Shown here: positions 55,012 to 63,500 of the stretch, piece by piece
How positions within the stretch are numbered: position 1 is the stretch's first letter
How the letters are laid out: every line of letters starts with the position of its first letter
From: Candidatus Bathyoplasma sp. NZ
GTDB lineage: Bacteria > Bacillota_I > Bacilli_A > MAG-NZ
DNA: 64,000 nucleotides
Direction of reading: 5' to 3'
NCBI GenBank assembly: GCA_013332095.1
Contig: JABENI010000004.1
Coordinates: 62,001 to 126,000 of the forward strand
Position numbers and translations under genes: made by a program
The notes under the pieces: generated by a model
What the model was told of the DNA's origin: nothing
Databases searched by the model: none
What the model saw: only the letters and a program-made list of their open reading frames with translations

Positions 55012-57528
55012 CTATAATCCACATTTGAGTTGTACATTGCAGTTGTTACAAGTATTACAACCGCCTAATTTTTGCACTGTGCCTTCTAAACATATTGGAC
55101 AAATATCGCCATCTTCAACACCAATATTACGGTCTTGGCGGTCAGATTTTAACGGTTTCTCATTGTTAGAAGCATCAATTTTTTTATTACCTGTTCTTTC
55201 TACTTCAATTCCAAAATCGTTAATCATTCCAATTTGGGTTGATTTTTCTTCTTTAGTTAACGATAATACTTGAGCATCTCTAGAACCATCTACATAAACA
55301 GTTCCACCTTTTGCGCCACCTTTATAGAGACGAATGTATAAGTCTTCAACATTTTTAATCGTAAACCCTTTAGGAGCGTTAACTGTTTTAGAAATAGAAG
55401 AATCGATCCAACGTTGAATAACACATTGCACATCTGCATGTTCTTCAGGAGATAATTCATTGGCATTTGCAAAATAATCTGGTAAATTATTTTGAGAATA
55501 TTTTTCGTTGTGCTTTAAAAATTCCTCAATAATTGGAGCGTTAACTTCAATAAATTTACCTAGACGACCACTTCGGTAATATTTAAAAGCAAAATATGGT
55601 TCCAATCCTGTCGATACACCGACCATCGTTCCAGTTGAACCTGTAGGTGCAATTGTCAATAAGTGTGAATTTCTAATTCCATATTTTAAAATATCATCAG
55701 ATATTTCTGGAGGTAAATTTTTAATGTAACCAGAAGAAACCAATTTTTCTTTTGAGCCTAAACTATCTAAAAATGGAAATGACCCTTTTTCTTTGGCAAG
55801 ATTAATCGATGTTTTATAGGCAGTAAGCGAAATGAATTTAAATAATTCATCTAGTAATTTAAGACTTTTTTTGGAACCATATTTAACTTTACACCAGATT
55901 AATAAGTCGTGAAGCCCCATCACACCTAAACCGATACGGCGTTCTCCTAATGCTTGAGTTTTGTTTTCTTCTAAGAAATAAGTAGTATTATCAATGACTA
56001 AATCTTGAATGTTAATAGCTGTTTCAACAGATTTTTTTAATTTATCGTAAAGGATAACACCTTTTTCTTTGTCGACCATATTAGCTAAGTTTAAGGCAGC
56101 TAAATTACATACCGAATACGGTGCTAAAGGTTGCTCACCACAAGGGTTAGTACAGACAACTTTTTGATTATAACCAACCGCATTAGTCATATTGTTGGCG
56201 TTATCAATAAAGAAAATACCGGGTTCAGCAGCGTAAGTTGCACATACATTAATTAAATCCCATAGATCAGATGCTTTAATTGTTTTATATGTTTTTACGG
56301 CAAAACCTAATTTTTCCCATTCACGGACATCACCAATTTCATGCCATTTTTCATTGTAAAGAATTTTAGTTTCTTCATCGTAACTATCCACATCGGGAAA
56401 CCTTAAGTCATAATCTCCATCTTTTTCTAATGCATCCATAAAATCTTTAGTGATGGCAACAGAAATGTTAGCACCACTCAAAAACTCAGAGTTTACAACG
56501 CTATATCGTCCACCTTGAGTTAATAATTCAACTGTTTTCTCAATAGTGTCTTGGTTGAAAGAACGTTTATCAATATCGTAAACCTCTAGAATTTTTTTAT
56601 ACATAATAATTTCTGAGTCCGATAAAGGCTCAAAATGTAATTTGTTTTTAGCTTCCTTAACAATAATTTCATTTGAACTATTATTAATTAAATATCTTAA
56701 GACATTTGCATTTTGCATTTTTGATATTATAAATTGAATAATATCAGGATGCCAATCAGCTAACATAATCATTTGTGCACCACGACGTGAGCCACCTTGT
56801 TCTACTAAATTAGTCAGACTAGATAAATCGTTTAGCCAACTTACTGCACCACTACTACGACCATTTACCCCTTTAGCTAAAGCGTTTTTAGGTCTTAAAG
56901 TAGAACCGTTAGTTCCGACACCACCACCGCGGGACATAATTTCCATTACCTGCTCACGATGTTTAGAAATTCCTCCACGAGAATCATGCATAAAAGGCAT
57001 CACAAAACAGTTGAAATACGTTACACTACTATTAGAGCCAGCACCGAATAAGACTCTTCCTGCTGGAATAACATTTAAATTAGCAATTTCCTGATAAGCA
57101 TTTTCAAATGATTCTGAATCGATAGACAAATCAGTTGCGACTCTTTTGGCAATTTGTTCAAAATATAACTCCAAAGGTTTGTCGAGTTTAGAAATTGTTT
57201 TTTGAATTACTCCATCTATTTGCTCTTCGCAAATATTGGCATATTCACTGTCTAATTTTATACTGGCTTTATCTCCAGAAATGGCAACAATTTCGCCAAT
57301 TCCTCTAGCGGGAAATTTAGGGTCATCCTTAATTACACAGATAACTAAATCACCGATAGCTAACGTTTTATGTTCAACATCTTTTTGAGAGTATCGGTCA
57401 AGCATAACTAGTCTAGAGACTGATTCAAATGTCTTATGCATATTTTTCTCTACTGGAAAAATATGTGGAAAATTGTCTTTTATACACTCATTGAGTTTTT
57501 TTATTTTTTGTTTTGGATAAGAAAGCAT
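55012..57528 (-). CDS. nrdJ: Adenosylcobalamin-dependent (class II) ribonucleotide reductase
   Basis: Reduces ribonucleotides for DNA synthesis with a cobalamin-derived radical, needing no oxygen. The 838-aa protein has the SRGGGVGTNGSTLRP and GRSSGAVSWLNDLS segments, the substrate-site cysteines in YFNCFVM and NPCGEQPLAPYSVCNLAALNL, and the TIAPTGSTGTMVG loop. The C-terminal zinc-ribbon is CPICLEGTVQKLGGCNTCNNC followed by a redox-type end CGL. The start follows AAAAGGGGTGTAGCGTC. No cobalamin riboswitch fits in the 79-bp gap upstream. The enzyme implies a B12 supply. Confidence 0.95.
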   Translation of the reverse strand: MLSYPKQKIKKLNECIKDNFPHIFPVEKNMHKTFESVSRLVMLDRYSQKDVEHKTLAIGDLVICVIKDDPKFPARGIGEIVAISGDKASIKLDSEYANICEEQIDGVIQKTISKLDKPLELYFEQIAKRVATDLSIDSESFENAYQEIANLNVIPAGRVLFGAGSNSSVTYFNCFVMPFMHDSRGGISKHREQVMEIMSRGGGVGTNGSTLRPKNALAKGVNGRSSGAVSWLNDLSSLTNLVEQGGSRRGAQMIMLADWHPDIIQFIISKMQNANVLRYLINNSSNEIIVKEAKNKLHFEPLSDSEIIMYKKILEVYDIDKRSFNQDTIEKTVELLTQGGRYSVVNSEFLSGANISVAITKDFMDALEKDGDYDLRFPDVDSYDEETKILYNEKWHEIGDVREWEKLGFAVKTYKTIKASDLWDLINVCATYAAEPGIFFIDNANNMTNAVGYNQKVVCTNPCGEQPLAPYSVCNLAALNLANMVDKEKGVILYDKLKKSVETAINIQDLVIDNTTYFLEENKTQALGERRIGLGVMGLHDLLIWCKVKYGSKKSLKLLDELFKFISLTAYKTSINLAKEKGSFPFLDSLGSKEKLVSSGYIKNLPPEISDDILKYGIRNSHLLTIAPTGSTGTMVGVSTGLEPYFAFKYYRSGRLGKFIEVNAPIIEEFLKHNEKYSQNNLPDYFANANELSPEEHADVQCVIQRWIDSSISKTVNAPKGFTIKNVEDLYIRLYKGGAKGGTVYVDGSRDAQVLSLTKEEKSTQIGMINDFGIEVERTGNKKIDASNNEKPLKSDRQDRNIGVEDGDICPICLEGTVQKLGGCNTCNNCNVQLKCGL

Positions 57529-57607
57529 GACGCTACACCCCTTTTTTTTCTGTTATATTCAGTATACATTATTTGTAGAAATTAGTAAATAAATTTTAAG
57601 ATAAATT

Positions 57608-58120
57608 TTAATAAGTTAGTAAAGTCGTAAAAAACTCTCTTTTATCTTCAACTGATGTGCTGAGAAAAAAAGAAATTTCAACTGTTCTTCGCTTTTGGTG
57701 TAAACAGCCTTCGCATGATTCTATAATTTTAGGGGAAGAAATGGTATATGCATTATTTCGAGTGTTTAAAGCGAGAATTTTATCATTACTAGTGATAATT
57801 AAATGATAGTCAGAACTTGCATCTTCTAAAAACTCTATCTTAATCTGATTGTTTTCTTCATCAATCAACACAATACATTTAAAATCTGAATCACAATAAT
57901 TAAAAGAACTGTAGACATAATCGGCGTATTTGTCTTTGATATTAGCTAATAAATAGTTTCCTCTAGCGACAACCGCCGAGTCGAGCTCAGCGGTAGTGCT
58001 AAAAAGTAGCAGGGTGCGATATATTTGAATAATTGTTAAAGAAACAAGAGAAATCATCATAATGCTTGCTAATAAATCAATAAATAGGAATCCTTTTTTA
58101 CATTTTAATTTGTTGATCAT
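57608..58120 (-). CDS. Prepilin-like protein (type IV pilus or type II secretion)
   Basis: A 170-aa protein with a class III (prepilin) signal: a basic leader MINKLKCKKG then FLFIDLLASIMMISLVSLTII, cleavable after Gly10. Position +5 is Asp instead of the canonical Glu. The rest is a soluble domain with four cysteines (CDSDFKC, SCEGC) that could form two disulphides. It is the last of three prepilin-like genes on this strand; its ATG overlaps the preceding stop (ATGA). Confidence 0.8.
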   Translation of the reverse strand: MINKLKCKKGFLFIDLLASIMMISLVSLTIIQIYRTLLLFSTTAELDSAVVARGNYLLANIKDKYADYVYSSFNYCDSDFKCIVLIDEENNQIKIEFLEDASSDYHLIITSNDKILALNTRNNAYTISSPKIIESCEGCLHQKRRTVEISFFLSTSVEDKREFFTTLLTY

Positions 58121-58671
58121 TCTATCAAATACCCATCATACATAATTTTTTTCTCTTGATCATAGTGAACAAAAATACTAACTGCAATTTTGTTGGAATT
58201 AAAATTCAGTTCATTATTAACAACATAATCTAAAAACATTTTTGGTAAATTTAAGCCAGTGTTAGTTTTAATTTCATTCAATGTATCAGTATTTTGTTTG
58301 TAAACATAAAAATAAACTGTTTCCTCATTAAATGAATGCTCGTTAAATTCCCTATTTAAGAGATTTAAACAATATTCTTCTTTAAAGACATATCTCAATT
58401 TACTGTCTTTACTAAAATTACAGTCAGAAGAGAGATATTTTTCGATAAAAATTGAATCATCTTTTCCCAAAAATTCTTTGTTGCTAGCTAGTAAAGTTAC
58501 ATAGATATTTTCCGCCAACATATAAGCATCGTTTTTTTTAACGATATCTTTATTCAAGGTGTAAATGTTATTAATATTAGAAAGAATAACTATTGCTACC
58601 ATGGATAAGATGATTGATGCTGCAAAAACAGTTGCGGAATAAAAGCCTTTTTTATTTTTTAAAATTTTTAT
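58117..58671 (-). CDS. Prepilin-like protein with non-AUG (AUA) start
   Basis: From the first ATG (58602) the protein would lack its export signal. The frame stays open upstream to 58677 and encodes KILKNKKGFYSATVFAASII followed by LSMVAIVILS, a complete prepilin leader (KKG/FYSAT) and hydrophobic helix. No ATG, GTG or TTG lies in this part. The ATA at 58671 is 7 nt after AGAGGTG and gives 184 aa; ATT at 58665 is an alternative. The start is therefore inferred to be AUA. Two cysteines lie in the soluble part. It overlaps the next prepilin by 4 nt. Confidence 0.7.
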   Translation of the reverse strand: MKILKNKKGFYSATVFAASIILSMVAIVILSNINNIYTLNKDIVKKNDAYMLAENIYVTLLASNKEFLGKDDSIFIEKYLSSDCNFSKDSKLRYVFKEEYCLNLLNREFNEHSFNEETVYFYVYKQNTDTLNEIKTNTGLNLPKMFLDYVVNNELNFNSNKIAVSIFVHYDQEKKIMYDGYLIE

Positions 58672-58672
58672 C

Positions 58673-60403
58673 TTAGATCACCTCTTCAAAAGAAAATTTA
58701 TAGTAATGTTCTAGTTTTTTTGAAGTAATTGCTGTAGTTTGGGAGATTGTTTTATCTGCTAAATTAATTGTTGTCTTAGTATCGCTTTCGTACGTACTTA
58801 AAATATATTGACCACTTAAATTTAATAGTCCACAATAACTATTTATCATAATACCAGCGTAATTGAGATCAAAATCACCTATTTTTAAAGGATAGGTAAT
58901 ATTTGCATTTCTATCTTCTGCACCTGCGTATAAGCCTCCATTAATAATAAGTTGATTATTTTTAGTAGTTTCAATGAGAATTGATCCTTCAGCATAGAAA
59001 TGGCTGTTTAAAGTAATTGTTTTTAGATTACCGTTAGTTTCGGAATCTTTGATAATGATATTTTCTTTAGCATAGATGAATCCACTGTTGTTTTTTTCTG
59101 TAGGTGTTTGACCACCGTTAAGATGAAAGACAACAGTACCAAAAGAGTAAATACTACCATCAATTTCTAAGTAGTCAGTATTTCCAGACACTATGATGTT
59201 ACCGGTAACTATTATATCGCCAGCTAAAACTAGTGTTTTGTTTAAATTCTCGATAATTAGATCACCATCAACAATAATTAAACCATCATTGTTGCTACCA
59301 AAATAAGACAAATCATTGAGAGTTATTATATTTTTAGTAAATAAAGTGAGTTTATCCATATTATTAAAATTTTCGTTTACTGTCTCTTGAAAATTTAATG
59401 CGAATTTATCTTTATCCGAACAACTACCAGCAGTCAAAAGGCTAGTATAACAATAAATATCTTCTGTTTGGTTATATGCAGTAGTCTTATAGGGGTCTAT
59501 TTGGTCACCGTAATTAACATTACCTGTTGCTAATTTGTTATTTAAAATATCATTTATATTATTATTAAAATCAAAAGTTAAGAAAGAAATTTTATCAGAA
59601 CTATCCAGATAATGATCGTATATTGAAGGTCGTTGATAAAGGTTAGCAGTATGAAAATAATTAATGGCTTGATCTGGAATTTGGGTTAATGATTGAGAAT
59701 TTATTTCTTGGACATTTCCTGATGCAACTTGGTAGCAACCAGCTAAGACAGTAGCTTCGCAAGCTTGAATATATCTAGTGTAAATATCGTTAGTTATATA
59801 ATTCTGAAAACCCTTTAAATAAGGGAAGTTATCTTGTTTGCTTTCAATGTCTAATAATGGTTCTATAAAAGTAGGATTGATAACACTACTGTCATTTAAA
59901 GTATGATTAGTTAAATAAAGACCGTTAGACTGAATTAAGCCATCAATAGAAGAAGCACCATTAAAATAAATACTACCGTTGCTTATCATTGAATAGTCAT
60001 AAATATCAGTCTGAAATTCGTCGACGATAATGCTGAATAATTTATCTTCATTATTTAATTCGCATAGGACAGTTAAACTATCTTCTTTGTCTAAGATACA
60101 AGTTGTACTGCCATTTTCAGGATAGTTATTTTTTAAGAAACCACTGATTGTATTTTCAATTAATGACAAACTTGGATTTTCTGAGGTTTCAATTGTTTCT
60201 CTTATCACTTCATATTCTACTCGACTTTTTAAATTATCGATGCCTAACTTTTCTACAAGCGAATCTTGGTAAGAATTAATAGCAATTTTTTGTGCTAGAA
60301 CGCTGTTCATCGAACGATTAAAAATGGTGATTGTAATAATTGATGACACCATTATCAATAACATTATATTGAGGAAAAGACTTCCCTTATTATTTTTAAA
60401 CAT
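58673..60403 (-). CDS. Large prepilin-like protein with repetitive beta-rich domain
   Basis: A 576-aa protein starting MFKNNKGSLFLNIMLLIMVSSIITITIF, a short basic leader and hydrophobic helix like PilX-type minor pilins, cleavable after Gly7. Residues about 395-520 have short hydrophobic repeats rich in glycine and asparagine (DGDLIIENL, LAGDIIVTGNIIVSG), suggesting a beta-helix or bactofilin-like stack. There are several cysteines between residues 100 and 330. Most prepilins are 120-250 aa. The start follows AAGGATGGTTTT. It is first in the three-gene minus-strand operon. The role is inferred from the signal and neighbours. Confidence 0.7.
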   Translation of the reverse strand: MFKNNKGSLFLNIMLLIMVSSIITITIFNRSMNSVLAQKIAINSYQDSLVEKLGIDNLKSRVEYEVIRETIETSENPSLSLIENTISGFLKNNYPENGSTTCILDKEDSLTVLCELNNEDKLFSIIVDEFQTDIYDYSMISNGSIYFNGASSIDGLIQSNGLYLTNHTLNDSSVINPTFIEPLLDIESKQDNFPYLKGFQNYITNDIYTRYIQACEATVLAGCYQVASGNVQEINSQSLTQIPDQAINYFHTANLYQRPSIYDHYLDSSDKISFLTFDFNNNINDILNNKLATGNVNYGDQIDPYKTTAYNQTEDIYCYTSLLTAGSCSDKDKFALNFQETVNENFNNMDKLTLFTKNIITLNDLSYFGSNNDGLIIVDGDLIIENLNKTLVLAGDIIVTGNIIVSGNTDYLEIDGSIYSFGTVVFHLNGGQTPTEKNNSGFIYAKENIIIKDSETNGNLKTITLNSHFYAEGSILIETTKNNQLIINGGLYAGAEDRNANITYPLKIGDFDLNYAGIMINSYCGLLNLSGQYILSTYESDTKTTINLADKTISQTTAITSKKLEHYYKFSFEEVI

Positions 60404-60768
60404 AAAACCATCCTTCTTATATGATTTTTGATATTTTTTAACTCATATATTTTTAAGATAACCATTTTATCTAATAAAATAATAAGAATTGTAAAAGTTA
60501 TTTGATAAACTACAAAAATATTCAAGGAAAAAATTACTATTATCATTTGTTATTTCTGATAAAGACCGAAATTGATATTTAAATACAGTTATATTATGTG
60601 ATAAAATCATGGTTTAAATTTGGTAATAATTGTTGTTGAAAATCTATTGAAAAGCACTTTTAAATCGGCTATAATTTAATTGCCTGATAACTTTAAAATC
60701 CATTTTTTACAAGGAAAATAAAGTTTTTACTACAGAGGAAAGGAATTTCCTTTTGGAGGGATTTAAAA
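60404..60768. other. Divergent promoter region of the pilus-like locus
   Basis: A 365-base gap between the prepilin operon (-) and the pilB operon (+). The plus-strand promoter is at 60647-60675; the minus-strand promoter could not be placed with confidence. No gene is seen; a 60-codon frame reading outward from 60546 overlaps the large prepilin start and has no protein-like features. Confidence 0.55.
60647..60675 (+). promoter_or_regulatory. Promoter of the pilB operon
   Basis: TTGAAA (60647-60652), a 17-nt spacer and TATAAT (60670-60675), about 94 nt before the first start codon. The leader carries a small AAAGG/CCTTT hairpin near 60739-60753. Confidence 0.75.
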
Positions 60769-61833
60769 ATGAATTTTAAAAGAATTATAGCAATTTTTTT
60801 GATTGTTTTAATGTTGATAACATTACGGTTTTTTTGGTATGATGTTTCCAGTAAATATTATGCAAATGATACTAGTTTGGGTAATATTTATTTAGGAGGG
60901 GAATTACAAGATAAAACAGATGATATTTTAACTGTTGAACTTAATAAATTTATAAAAAACTTAAAGGTAAAGCTTTTTTTTAACAATGAAACGTTTGAAC
61001 TTGAAAAAAACTTTATCGATATTAATTTATCAGAAACACTGAATTCAATTACTGCTGGTAAAGATAACTTGCTTTTTTCTGAAATTAATTTAACTAATTT
61101 AGAAAATCAAATCATTTTAATATACGGCGAAAAAATTAATTCAGAAATTGACTACATAAAATTAGAGAAATATGTAAAATATAAAGTGGCATCCCTAGAT
61201 GAAGAAATAATAATTAATTTAGCAGATTATTTTACCGATTTTGAAAATCTTTATCAAGAAGTTAATTATTTTAAATATGAAATGGACAACACATACGCTT
61301 TTGGACTTAATAATATCAAAATAGAAATTGATGGTAAAAAGGAATTTTCTCTTTTAGATGCAGTTAAAAACTTAGATTTAAATGAAAGAGAATTAGATAT
61401 TTTAGGAACAGGAATTACTAATTTGGTAATTGATACTAACTTTGTTAATTTGAGAAGAGAAAATAGTAATTTATTACCAAATGAAATTAATTCTAGAATT
61501 ATTGCTTACGAAACAGATATTAGTAAAATCCACAAGCAAGATTTAATATTTTATAATCCTAACGATTATACTTATACAATTGAAATTAATAGAGATACTA
61601 GTAATGTGGAGTTTATTCTTAAAGGAATTCCTTTTAGAATAAAATATGGTCATAGAATTGAAAAAGTAGAAATACCTTACACCATTTTAGAGTGGGACAG
61701 CGAACAAGAAGTTGAAAATGGTTATAACGGACTACTAGTTAAAATTTACAGATATGAAATTTTAGAAGATTTAAATATTAATAGTCAACTGATATCTTCC
61801 AATTTTTATCGACCAGAAGTAGAATTTAAATAG
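60769..61833 (+). CDS. Membrane-anchored protein upstream of pilB, possibly VanW-like
   Basis: A 354-aa protein with one N-terminal membrane helix (residues 5-22) and an extracytoplasmic remainder. Residues about 38-95 (LGNIYLGGEL...LFFNNETFELEKNFIDI) recall the peptidoglycan-binding-4/YoaR repeat often found before VanW domains. Residues about 255-285 (KQDLIFYNPNDYTYTIEINRD) recall the end of VanW, but the conserved VanW core (GGGVCQ-type) is absent. The assignment is tentative. The start follows TTGGAGGGATTTAAAA. It begins an operon with pilB and pilC, so a role at the cell-wall side of the pilus machine is plausible. Confidence 0.5.
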   Translation: MNFKRIIAIFLIVLMLITLRFFWYDVSSKYYANDTSLGNIYLGGELQDKTDDILTVELNKFIKNLKVKLFFNNETFELEKNFIDINLSETLNSITAGKDNLLFSEINLTNLENQIILIYGEKINSEIDYIKLEKYVKYKVASLDEEIIINLADYFTDFENLYQEVNYFKYEMDNTYAFGLNNIKIEIDGKKEFSLLDAVKNLDLNERELDILGTGITNLVIDTNFVNLRRENSNLLPNEINSRIIAYETDISKIHKQDLIFYNPNDYTYTIEINRDTSNVEFILKGIPFRIKYGHRIEKVEIPYTILEWDSEQEVENGYNGLLVKIYRYEILEDLNINSQLISSNFYRPEVEFK

Positions 61834-61844
61834 TAGGTGGTAAA

Positions 61845-63500
61845 TTGCCCAAAATAATTAGAAAAAAAATTGAAGAGATATTATTAGAAGCTGGAGTTGT
61901 AGCAAAATCTGATATTGAAAAAGCATCGCAAATATGTGGTCCTAAAGAAAAAATAGAAAATGTTTTAATTGAATTAGGCGTCATCAATGAAGTTAAAATT
62001 CAGATGGCTTTATCTAAAATAATGGGAATAGAAATCATAAGTTTAAAAAATTATCCAATTGATAAAGCAATGGTCGATTACATCGATGAGCGGTACGTTA
62101 CGGAGAAACGTTTATTGCCCTTAAAATTTGAGGAAGATGAAGTAATTATTGCAATGGCTGATCCAACCGATTATATAACAATAGTTGATTTAACAACCAT
62201 ATTTGGAAAAGAAATTGTCGTAATGATGGCATCAAATAATGAAATTTTGTATGCGATTAGAAAATTTTATGGTCTCAACCGAATGATGGGTGAACTTAAG
62301 GAAAATGATAAAAATGTCGTTGAAAATTATGAATCACTAGAAGAAGAAAATATAAGTCCAATGATTGAATTAGTGGATAAAATATTACAAAATGCTGTTT
62401 TAGAATACGCTAGCGATATTCATATTAATCCACTTAAAAATTCCGTAGATATTTACTACAGAATAGATGGTATTTTAAATTCTGAAATGACTTTGCCGAA
62501 AAAATTTCAAAATCAAATTGTAGCGCGAATAAAAGTAATGGCTAAATTAGACGTTAATGAGGTACGTTTACCACAAGATGGCAGAATTAAATTAAATTTA
62601 CTAAATAAAGAAATTGATTATCGTGTTTCCATTCTCCCAACTTATTTGGGTGAAAAAATTGTTCTTAGAGTATTAGATTTAAGTAGAATAGGTGGTTCGA
62701 TGGCTACTTTAGGATTTTCTGAAGAAAACATTCAAATTATTTCAAAGGCAATTAATCTCCCCCACGGAGTAGTAATGGTCTCAGGACCAACAGGAAGTGG
62801 GAAATCAACAACGTTATATAAATTTTTAGAACAAATAGATTCTATCACTAAAAATATTATAACAGTAGAAGATCCGGTAGAAATGCAACTGAGTGGAATT
62901 CATCAAGTTCAAGTTAGAGAAGAAGTGAATTTAACTTTTTCGAATGCTTTAAGGTCAATTTTAAGACAAGATCCAGATGTAATATCTATTGGAGAAATTA
63001 GAGATTCTGAAACGGCAACAATAGCGATGCGTTCAGCTTTAACAGGACATTTAGTATTTTCAACAATTCATACAAATAGTGCAATAGAAACAGTATCAAG
63101 ATTAAAAGATATGGATATAGAACCGTTTTTAATTAGTTCAGCCTTGAATATAGTAGTGGCCCAAAGATTGGTCAGAAAAATTTGTAACGTCTGCAGTTAT
63201 TGGGACGAATTGGATAAAGATGAAAAAATACTATTTGAAGAAAGAGAAATAACGGTAGAAAAAATAAAGCGGGCTAAAGGATGTTCAATTTGTAATGACA
63301 AAGGCTATAAAGGCAGAATCGGAATACATGAAATATTAGTAATAGATGATAAAATAAGGAAAATAATAAATGAAGGTGGCGCTACTTTACAAATAGAAAA
63401 AGCAGTTAAAGGGATGAACTATTTAATTGATGATGGATTAGAAAAAGTAAAAAATGGGCTGACTACAATTGATGAAATCGCAAGGATAACGATGGACTAA
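61845..63500 (+). CDS. pilB: Type IV pilus/type II secretion assembly ATPase PilB (GspE)
   Basis: Hexameric ATPase that powers pilin polymerisation. The 551-aa protein has an N-terminal GspE-N domain (about residues 30-140), Walker A SGPTGSGKSTTLY near residue 311, the Asp box and Walker B (ILRQDPDVISIGEIRDSETA), the His box (VFSTIHTNSA) and a CxxC-CxxC zinc site (CNVC...CSIC) typical of PilB and GspE. The start is TTG, 4 nt after GGTGG and 11 nt after the preceding gene. It overlaps pilC (TAATG). Confidence 0.95.
   Translation: MPKIIRKKIEEILLEAGVVAKSDIEKASQICGPKEKIENVLIELGVINEVKIQMALSKIMGIEIISLKNYPIDKAMVDYIDERYVTEKRLLPLKFEEDEVIIAMADPTDYITIVDLTTIFGKEIVVMMASNNEILYAIRKFYGLNRMMGELKENDKNVVENYESLEEENISPMIELVDKILQNAVLEYASDIHINPLKNSVDIYYRIDGILNSEMTLPKKFQNQIVARIKVMAKLDVNEVRLPQDGRIKLNLLNKEIDYRVSILPTYLGEKIVLRVLDLSRIGGSMATLGFSEENIQIISKAINLPHGVVMVSGPTGSGKSTTLYKFLEQIDSITKNIITVEDPVEMQLSGIHQVQVREEVNLTFSNALRSILRQDPDVISIGEIRDSETATIAMRSALTGHLVFSTIHTNSAIETVSRLKDMDIEPFLISSALNIVVAQRLVRKICNVCSYWDELDKDEKILFEEREITVEKIKRAKGCSICNDKGYKGRIGIHEILVIDDKIRKIINEGGATLQIEKAVKGMNYLIDDGLEKVKNGLTTIDEIARITMD

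Noticed and set aside
57529-57607. Looked for a cobalamin riboswitch before nrdJ.
   Set aside because: Only 79 bases are available and no B12-box-like sequence is present.
60364-60546. 60-codon hydrophobic frame upstream of the large prepilin.
   Set aside because: It overlaps the well-supported start of the prepilin in another frame and has no ribosome-binding site.
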